Shown here one piece after another: positions 59,622-64,000 of a stretch of DNA of 64,000 nt. The DNA comes from Erythrobacter cryptus DSM 12079 (GTDB lineage Bacteria; Pseudomonadota; Alphaproteobacteria; Sphingomonadales; Sphingomonadaceae). The notes beneath the pieces are model-generated. The model was given only the letters and a program-made list of their open reading frames with translations, was not told the origin of the DNA and ran no database searches. The translations under genes were made by a program, and so were the position numbers. Location of the stretch: positions 1 through 64,000 of the forward strand of contig NZ_AUHC01000002.1 of the NCBI RefSeq assembly GCF_000422985.1, written 5' to 3'. How positions within the stretch are numbered: position 1 is the first letter of the stretch; every line of letters starts with the position of its first letter.

Positions 59622-59990
59622 TCAGGCCGCCAGCAATGCGCGCACCGCGCTCATGAAGGGGCTGATCGAGACCGGCTTGGAAAGGTATGCGGCCGCCCCT
59701 GCTGCGCGGATGCGTTCCTCATCGCCCTTGGCGGCAAAGGCGGTGACCGCCAGCACCGGGATCTTGCGCAGCACCCGGTCGCGCTTGGCCGCCTCGATGA
59801 GATCAACCCCGGAAACCCCGCCGAGCTGGATGTCCATGATGATGAGATCGGGCACCACCTGCCGCGCGGTGGAGAGCACCTTGTCGCCCTCGGCCACCGG
59901 TTCGACCTCGAAGCCATTGGCCTTGAGCACATCGCAGAACAATTTCCGGTTGAGGTCATTGTCCTCGACAACCATGATCCGCTTTGTCAC
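59622..59990 (-). CDS. divK: Single-domain response regulator DivK
   Basis: A 122-residue receiver domain without output. The acidic pocket is VVEDND (E9, D10), the phosphoacceptor D53 is in IIMDIQL, T83 is in AVTAFAAKGDEERIR and K105 is in YLSKPVS. The sequence follows Caulobacter DivK closely, a cell-cycle regulator acting through DivJ/PleC and DivL to control CtrA. GTG at 59990 gives the family start (MTKRIMVVEDN); an ATG five codons in would cut strand 1. A CtrA-like site lies 20 bp upstream. PleD is not adjacent in the window. Confidence 0.9.
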   Translation of the reverse strand: MTKRIMVVEDNDLNRKLFCDVLKANGFEVEPVAEGDKVLSTARQVVPDLIIMDIQLGGVSGVDLIEAAKRDRVLRKIPVLAVTAFAAKGDEERIRAAGAAAYLSKPVSISPFMSAVRALLAA

Positions 59991-60009
59991 ATCGCGCCCC
60001 GCTCATGAC

Positions 60010-60024
60010 CTAATTACCGACTAA
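60010..60024 (-). promoter_or_regulatory. CtrA-like site upstream of divK
   Basis: On the minus strand TTAG, seven bases, TTAG. The CtrA consensus is TTAA-N7-TTAA; spacing and three of four bases in each half match. It is 20 bp before the divK start. In Caulobacter divK is transcribed under CtrA control, which would make a feedback loop. It also lies between divK and the divergent DUF3572 gene. Confidence 0.4.
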
Positions 60025-60045
60025 CCCGACAGGAAGGACACGGCA

Positions 60046-60321
60046 ATCCCGCAAGGCCCCGCACAGCTTTCGGCAGACCCTGAGGCGCTGGCGCTGGCAG
60101 CGCTCGCCTGGGTGCTCGCCTGCGAGGAGCGTGCGGTGCGCTTCCTTGCGCTCACCGGGCTCGATCCGGCTCGGCTGCGCGCCGGGCTTGCCGATCGGGC
60201 GGTGCTGGCCGCGCCGCTCACCTTTCTTGCCGACCATGAACCCGATCTCCTGCGCGCGGCCGAGGCGCTTGCCGTCAGCCCCGAGGAACTGGTCGCCGCC
60301 AGGAACGCTCTCGACACATGA
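60046..60321 (+). CDS. DUF3572 family protein with a non-standard start
   Basis: About 91 residues. From ALALAALAWVLACEERAVRF the sequence follows DUF3572 (RFLALTGLDPARLRAGLADR, AAPLTFLADHEPDLLRAAEA). The family-like region starts well upstream of the only GTG (60112). The frame is open from 60025, but no ATG, GTG, TTG or CTG occurs before the conserved part. The strong ribosome-binding site AGGAAGGA (60031-60038) points to ATC at 60046 (IPQGPAQLSADPEAL...). Start at ATC or a sequencing change in an ATG are the options. Function unknown. Its stop overlaps the next start (ATGA). Confidence 0.65.
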   Translation: MPQGPAQLSADPEALALAALAWVLACEERAVRFLALTGLDPARLRAGLADRAVLAAPLTFLADHEPDLLRAAEALAVSPEELVAARNALDT

Positions 60322-60938
60322 CCCGCCCGCTCATCATCTCCGATTGCGACGAAGTGCTGCTGCACATGGTTGCCCCCTTCAAGCACTGGCTCGAGACCAC
60401 CCAGGGCGTGGACTTCCACCTTGAAGGCCACAATTTTGCCCAGGCGCTGCGCTGGCAGGACAGCGGCGAGGTGCTTGCCCCGGCCGATATCTGGCGGATG
60501 CTCGGGCGCTTCTTCGATACCCAGATGGACACGCAGACGCCGATCGCCGGCGCGGTCGAGGGGATCAACACCCTTGCCGAGAAGGCCGACGTGGTGATCC
60601 TCACCAACCTGGTGGACGAGCGCCGCGACAAGCGCGCCGCGCAGCTTGCCGCGGTCGGCATCAATGCCCGGGTCTATACCAATCAGGGCCCCAAGGGTCC
60701 GGCGCTGCGGGCGATCCTGGCCGAATATGCCCCGAGCAAGGCGCTGTTCATCGACGATCTTGCCCAGCACCATGCCTCGGTGGCCGAGATCACGCCGCAT
60801 GTCACCCGCCTGCACCTGTGCGGCGAGCCGATGATCGCCCATGCGATTGATTGTGCGCACAAGGCCGGCCATGCCCATTCGCGGATCGACCGCTGGGACG
60901 AGGCCCTGCCCTGGCTGCTCGAACGACTGGAGGATTGA
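60318..60938 (+). CDS. HAD-family hydrolase
   Basis: A 206-residue HAD-fold protein with motif I ISDCDEVLL (D9, D11), motif II VVILTNL, K in NQGPKGPALRAIL and motif IV ALFIDDLAQHH. Probably a small-molecule phosphatase of unknown substrate. It is translated in a chain with DUF3572 before it and RidA three bases after it. Confidence 0.85.
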   Translation: MTRPLIISDCDEVLLHMVAPFKHWLETTQGVDFHLEGHNFAQALRWQDSGEVLAPADIWRMLGRFFDTQMDTQTPIAGAVEGINTLAEKADVVILTNLVDERRDKRAAQLAAVGINARVYTNQGPKGPALRAILAEYAPSKALFIDDLAQHHASVAEITPHVTRLHLCGEPMIAHAIDCAHKAGHAHSRIDRWDEALPWLLERLED

Positions 60939-60941
60939 GAC

Positions 60942-61397
60942 ATGACCATCGCCGCCAAGCTCGCCGAACTCGGCATCACCCTGCCCAAGCCCGCCGCGCC
61001 GGTCGCCAGCTATGTCCCGGTGGTGGTGCATGGCGGCGTGGCTTATGTCTCGGGCCAGATCGCCTTTGTCGATGGCGCGGTGATGACCGGCAAGCTGGGC
61101 GCCGATGTCAGCCTCGAGGAAGGTCAGCGCGCCGCGCGCGCCTGCGGGTTGATGATCCTTGCCCAGCTTGAGGCTGCAGGCCTGCTTGAACAGGTCGAGC
61201 GGGTGGTCAAGCTTGGCGCCTTCGTCTCCTCGACCCCGGATTTCTTCGATCACCCCAAGGTCGCCAATGGCGCATCGGATCTGATGGAGCAGGTCTTCGG
61301 CGGGGCCGGCCAGCACGCCCGCGCGGCGGTGGGCGTGGCGGCGCTGCCCCTCAATGCCGCGGTCGAGGTCGATGCGATTGTCGCGCTCAAGTCATGA
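60942..61397 (+). CDS. RidA/YjgF-family protein
   Basis: A 151-residue protein of the longer RidA subgroup: ELGITLPKPAAPVASYVPVV, AYVSGQIAFVDG, VVKLGAFVSSTPDFFDHPKV and the C-terminal AALPLNAAVEVDAIVAL. RidA proteins deaminate reactive enamine/imine intermediates, protecting PLP enzymes; in this subgroup the substrate is undefined. Its end overlaps the GDPD start. Confidence 0.9.
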   Translation: MTIAAKLAELGITLPKPAAPVASYVPVVVHGGVAYVSGQIAFVDGAVMTGKLGADVSLEEGQRAARACGLMILAQLEAAGLLEQVERVVKLGAFVSSTPDFFDHPKVANGASDLMEQVFGGAGQHARAAVGVAALPLNAAVEVDAIVALKS

Positions 61398-62122
61398 GCG
61401 AGCGGCGCGCGCCTGCCTGGCTGACGCAGTGGGAATATGCCCATCGTGGGCTTCACGGCGAGGGCGTGCCGGAAAATTCGCGCGCCGCGGCCGAAGCGGC
61501 CATCGCGCGCGGCATGGGGATCGAATGCGATATCCAGATGAGCCGCGACAATGTGCCGATGGTGTTCCACGATTGGGAGCTTGACCGGCTGACCGGCGCG
61601 CGCGGCAAGGTTGCGGCCCGCAGCGCCGACGAATTGTGCGCGCTTGCCCTGATGGAGACCGGCCAGACGATCTGGCGGCTGGCTGACCTGCTCGCACTGG
61701 TGGCGGGCCGCGTGCCGATCCTCGTCGAGGTCAAGGCGCAGCCCCATCTCTCCTTGAGCGAGCCGTGCATGGCGATCAACCGGGTGCTGGCGGCCTATCA
61801 GGGCCCGCTTGCGGTGATGAGCTTTGATCTGCGCGTCGGTGAGTGGTTCGCCCGCCATGCCCCGGAGGCGGTGCGCGGGCTGGTCGTCACCGACACGCTC
61901 GATCACGGCTACAAGAGCGCCTGGCGCGCGCCCAAGGCGCTCGAGCGCAGTGTACCTGATTTTCTCGCCGCTGATGTGCGTGATCTTCCCAATGCGCTCG
62001 CCCAGCTGTGGCGCGAAAGCGGCCGCCCGCTGCTCACCTGGACGGTGCGCTCGCCCGACACCCGCGCGCGCGGGGCTGCCCACGCCGATGCCCTGATTGC
62101 CGAAGGAGCGGGCCTCGCGTGA
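61394..62122 (+). CDS. Glycerophosphodiester phosphodiesterase
   Basis: A 242-residue GDPD-type TIM-barrel enzyme with the catalytic and metal motifs AHRGLHGEGVPENS (H17, R18, E27) and IECDIQMSRDNVPMVFHD (E44, D46, H59). It hydrolyses glycerophosphodiesters to glycerol-3-phosphate and an alcohol. There is no signal peptide, so it is probably cytoplasmic. The GTGA overlap with the next gene indicates coupling. Confidence 0.9.
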   Translation: MSERRAPAWLTQWEYAHRGLHGEGVPENSRAAAEAAIARGMGIECDIQMSRDNVPMVFHDWELDRLTGARGKVAARSADELCALALMETGQTIWRLADLLALVAGRVPILVEVKAQPHLSLSEPCMAINRVLAAYQGPLAVMSFDLRVGEWFARHAPEAVRGLVVTDTLDHGYKSAWRAPKALERSVPDFLAADVRDLPNALAQLWRESGRPLLTWTVRSPDTRARGAAHADALIAEGAGLA

Positions 62123-63255
62123 GCGATGCGGCCTTGACCGTCCGGATCGCCCCATCGGTCGGCGCCTTTGGCCGCGCGGCGTGGAACGCGCTGGGCGGGA
62201 ACGACAATCCCTTTGTCAGCCACGAATTCCTCACCGCGATGGAAGATTCGGGCTCTGTCGGGCCCGGCACCGGGTGGGAGCCTGCCCCCATTGCCATCAC
62301 CGACGATAGCGGGCGCCTGCTGGCAGCCTTGCCCGCTTACGCCAAGGGGCACAGTCAGGGCGAATATGTGTTCGACCATTCCTGGGCCGATGCATGGCAC
62401 CGGGCAGGGGGGCGCTATTACCCCAAGCTCCAGATCGCCGCGCCCTTCACCCCGGCGACGGGGCCGCGCCTGCTGCTCAGCGACCCGGCGCTTGCCCCGC
62501 ACCTGCTCAAGGGCGCCGAGGCGGTGTGCCTCCAGAACGGGTTGTCGAGCGCCCATGCCACCTTCATTGACCCTGCCCAGCTTCCCCTGTTCGAGGCGGG
62601 CGGCTGGCTCTTGCGCGCCGATATCCAGTTCCACTGGTTCAACCGCGGCTATGCCAGCTTCGAGGACTTTCTCGGCGCGCTCTCCTCGAGAAAGCGCAAG
62701 GACCTGAGGAAGGAGCGCGCTGCGGCGGTGGGGGGCCTGACCATCCGTCATCTCACCGGGAGCGACATCACCGAGGCGCATTGGGACGCCTTCTGGGAGT
62801 TCTATCAGGACACGGGCAGCCGCAAATGGGGGAGGCCCTATCTCACCCGCGAGGCCTTCAGCCTGCTCGGCGCGCGGATGGGTGAGCGGATCGTGCTGAT
62901 CCTCGCCTATGACGGGACCGAGCCGATTGCCGGCGCGCTCAACTTCCTCGGGCGCGATGCGCTTTACGGGCGCTATTGGGGCTGCACCCGGCAGGTGCGC
63001 TTCCTCCATTTCGAGCTGTGCTATTATCAGGCGATCGAGCTTGCCATCGCCCGGGGGCTAAAGCGGGTCGAGGCCGGGGCCCAGGGTGGGCACAAGCTCG
63101 CCCGCGGATATGAGCCGGTCAGGACCTGGTCGGCGCATTGGATCGCCGATCCCGGCTTTCGCGCGGCGGTGGCCGATTTTCTTGAACGCGAGCGCGCCGG
63201 GGTGGCGAGCGACCAGCTCACCCTCGATGCCCGCACGCCCTTCCGCAAGGGCTGA
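62119..63255 (+). CDS. GNAT/FemAB-like acyltransferase (DUF482)
   Basis: A 378-residue protein of the DUF482 (peptidogalycan biosynthesis-like) family: NPFVSHEFLTAMEDSGS, HYYPKLQ-type motif as RYYPKLQIAAPFTP, FHWFNRGYASFEDFLGALSS and GRYWGCTRQVRFLHFELCYY. These contain a GNAT fold and may add an amino-acyl or acyl group to an envelope component; the reaction is not established. GTG at 62119 overlaps the GDPD stop. RidA-GDPD-DUF482 is a stable set in sphingomonads, from memory. Confidence 0.85.
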   Translation: MSDAALTVRIAPSVGAFGRAAWNALGGNDNPFVSHEFLTAMEDSGSVGPGTGWEPAPIAITDDSGRLLAALPAYAKGHSQGEYVFDHSWADAWHRAGGRYYPKLQIAAPFTPATGPRLLLSDPALAPHLLKGAEAVCLQNGLSSAHATFIDPAQLPLFEAGGWLLRADIQFHWFNRGYASFEDFLGALSSRKRKDLRKERAAAVGGLTIRHLTGSDITEAHWDAFWEFYQDTGSRKWGRPYLTREAFSLLGARMGERIVLILAYDGTEPIAGALNFLGRDALYGRYWGCTRQVRFLHFELCYYQAIELAIARGLKRVEAGAQGGHKLARGYEPVRTWSAHWIADPGFRAAVADFLERERAGVASDQLTLDARTPFRKG

Positions 63256-63576
63256 TCAGGCCGCCCGCAGCCGTCCCTCGGCCAGCCATTGCCGGGCCCG
63301 GCGCTGGGCTTCGGCGATCTCGCGCGCGGTCATCTCGTCGGCGATCTCGGCGCGGCAGCGTGCGGCTTCCGCGTGACCGCGGGCGGCGGCAAGATTGAAC
63401 CACTTGTGCGCCTCGATGAGATCGCACTCGGCCCCGTTGCTGCCGGTGGAAAAGGCAACGCCGAGGTTGAAGCAGGCTTCCGGCTCGCCCTCGGCCGCCT
63501 GCGCCAGCCAGGCGCCCAGCAGGCTCTCGCTCGCCGCGCCCCGCGCGCCTCTCGCGGCAATGGCAATGATCGTCAT
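63256..63576 (-). CDS. Sel1-repeat-like small protein
   Basis: A 106-residue protein with one clear Sel1/TPR-like repeat (PEACFNLGVAFSTGSNGAEC ... EAHKWFNLAAARGHAEAARC) and a charged C-terminal helix. Such repeats mediate protein contacts. The ATG at 63576 follows GGGGACAA; an ATG at 63597 is possible. It is convergent with the acyltransferase gene, the stop codons being adjacent. Confidence 0.78.
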   Translation of the reverse strand: MTIIAIAARGARGAASESLLGAWLAQAAEGEPEACFNLGVAFSTGSNGAECDLIEAHKWFNLAAARGHAEAARCRAEIADEMTAREIAEAQRRARQWLAEGRLRAA

Positions 63577-63723
63577 GGTCTTGTCCCCGTTCCTCACCCG
63601 GTCGCCCCCCGAGCGACCTTCCGTGGGGGCAGACTGCGGCGATCATGGTCAAGAAATGGTTAACGCCAGCCCGGGCGGGCTGGTGGCGCGCCCGATTGTG
63701 TGCTCACAAGCTGCCAAAGGCGC

Positions 63724-63752
63724 TTGTGCGGTTTGGGGGGCTTGCCTATAGG
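63724..63752 (+). promoter_or_regulatory. Weak candidate promoter upstream of dksA
   Basis: TTGTGC (63724-63729), 17 bases, then TATAGG (63747-63752). The spacing is ideal and the -10 good, but the -35 is poor. It would start a leader of about 95 bases containing a hairpin (GCACTGG/CCAGTGC, 63815-63833) and a short reading frame. Confidence 0.3.
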
Positions 63753-63790
63753 CGCCGCAGTGCTTCAACTTGCTGGGACCAAGTGAGCCA

Positions 63791-63874
63791 ATGAAAAAAT
63801 TGAGGCGGCAGGACGCACTGGTCAGCCCAGTGCCACACGGGATGAGGAAGCTTCATGCCATCTGCCGCGTCTGA
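63791..63874 (+). other. Candidate upstream ORF overlapping the dksA start
   Basis: ATG at 63791 opens a 27-codon frame (MKKLRRQDALVSPVPHGMRK...) that ends at TGA 63872-63874, 20 bases past the dksA ATG in another frame. The perfect 7-bp hairpin GCACTGG-TCAGC-CCAGTGC lies inside it. A modest ribosome-binding site (GTGAG) precedes it. Expression is not shown. Confidence 0.3.
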
Positions 63875-64000
63875 CGAGATCGACATCCTCGAGAAAGCCA
63901 AGCGCCTGATCGCTCCGGATTATGTGCCGAGCGAGGACGAGGAATACATGAACGAGCGCCAGCAGGCCTATTTCCGGATGCTGCTCACGGAATGGAAGCG
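63855..64000 (+). CDS. dksA: RNA polymerase-binding protein DksA, N-terminal part (runs off the window)
   Basis: The 48 visible codons (SAASDEIDILEKAKRLIAPD YVPSEDEEYMNERQQAYFRM) are the typical start of alphaproteobacterial DksA, leading into the coiled coil that enters the polymerase secondary channel. With ppGpp it adjusts transcription of ribosomal and amino-acid genes. GAGGAAG precedes the ATG at 63855. The zinc-finger end is outside the window. Confidence 0.9.
   Translation, partial: MPSAASDEIDILEKAKRLIAPDYVPSEDEEYMNERQQAYFRMLLTEWK

Overview
The window is GC-rich chromosomal DNA of an alphaproteobacterium, most likely a member of the Sphingomonadales (Sphingomonadaceae/Erythrobacteraceae). 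The lineage call rests on a serine palmitoyltransferase next to its own acyl carrier protein (sphingolipid synthesis), a usg gene, a DivK-type response regulator, and a long gene-transfer-agent (GTA) structural cluster. No tRNA, rRNA or CRISPR array was seen. All functions are read from sequence motifs and family knowledge; no search was run.

Layout. 1-2837: the end of an IS5-type insertion sequence that has cut a large TolB-propeller/amidohydrolase gene. 2.9-16.2 kb: a catabolic neighbourhood with a BASS-family transporter, an aldehyde dehydrogenase / APH-like kinase / acyl-CoA dehydrogenase operon, a GST, an acyl-CoA synthetase divergent from a LuxR-type regulator, a VOC protein, a Rieske oxygenase, an SDR and a TIM-barrel protein; mtnP sits among them. 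16.3-28.4 kb: housekeeping (prs, hisN, rpmI-rplT, pheST, prfC) with a gamma-glutamylcyclotransferase-like gene split by an in-frame TGA and two tandem AraC-type regulators. 28.4-30.5 kb: glnK-amtB behind a near-consensus sigma-54 promoter, closed by a terminator. 30.5-34 kb: GMC oxidoreductase, sterol-desaturase-like hydroxylase and two small genes. 34-41.2 kb: a two-domain cold-shock protein, argD-argF, hslO, a DUF3617-like secreted protein, queC and an MFS transporter. 41.4-42.6 kb: an OmpA-family porin with a 26-proline linker.

42.8-56.9 kb: the GTA cluster, entirely on the minus strand, in the canonical order terminase-portal-protease-capsid-connector-tail-tape measure-baseplate-peptidase-hub. 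It differs from the Rhodobacter capsulatus plan in several ways: a frameshifted tape-measure gene, a 773-residue gp12 with an internal start that would give the classic 208-residue protein, a gp15 with no obvious TIM-barrel region, a strong intrinsic terminator right after the capsid gene, and a consensus-like promoter flanked by a perfect dyad.

57-64 kb: usg, the serine palmitoyltransferase/ACP pair, an orphan membrane protein resembling Pycsar effectors (PycTM/DUF5706), divK with a CtrA-like site upstream, a DUF3572 gene with no standard start codon where its ribosome-binding site points, then a tightly overlapping HAD/RidA/GDPD/acyltransferase run, a Sel1-like protein, and the start of dksA.

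The most unusual features are concentrated in the GTA cluster (frameshift, fusion, capsid terminator, promoter dyad). Next are the kinase/acyl-CoA dehydrogenase operon and the upstream reading frames overlapping the cold-shock and dksA starts.
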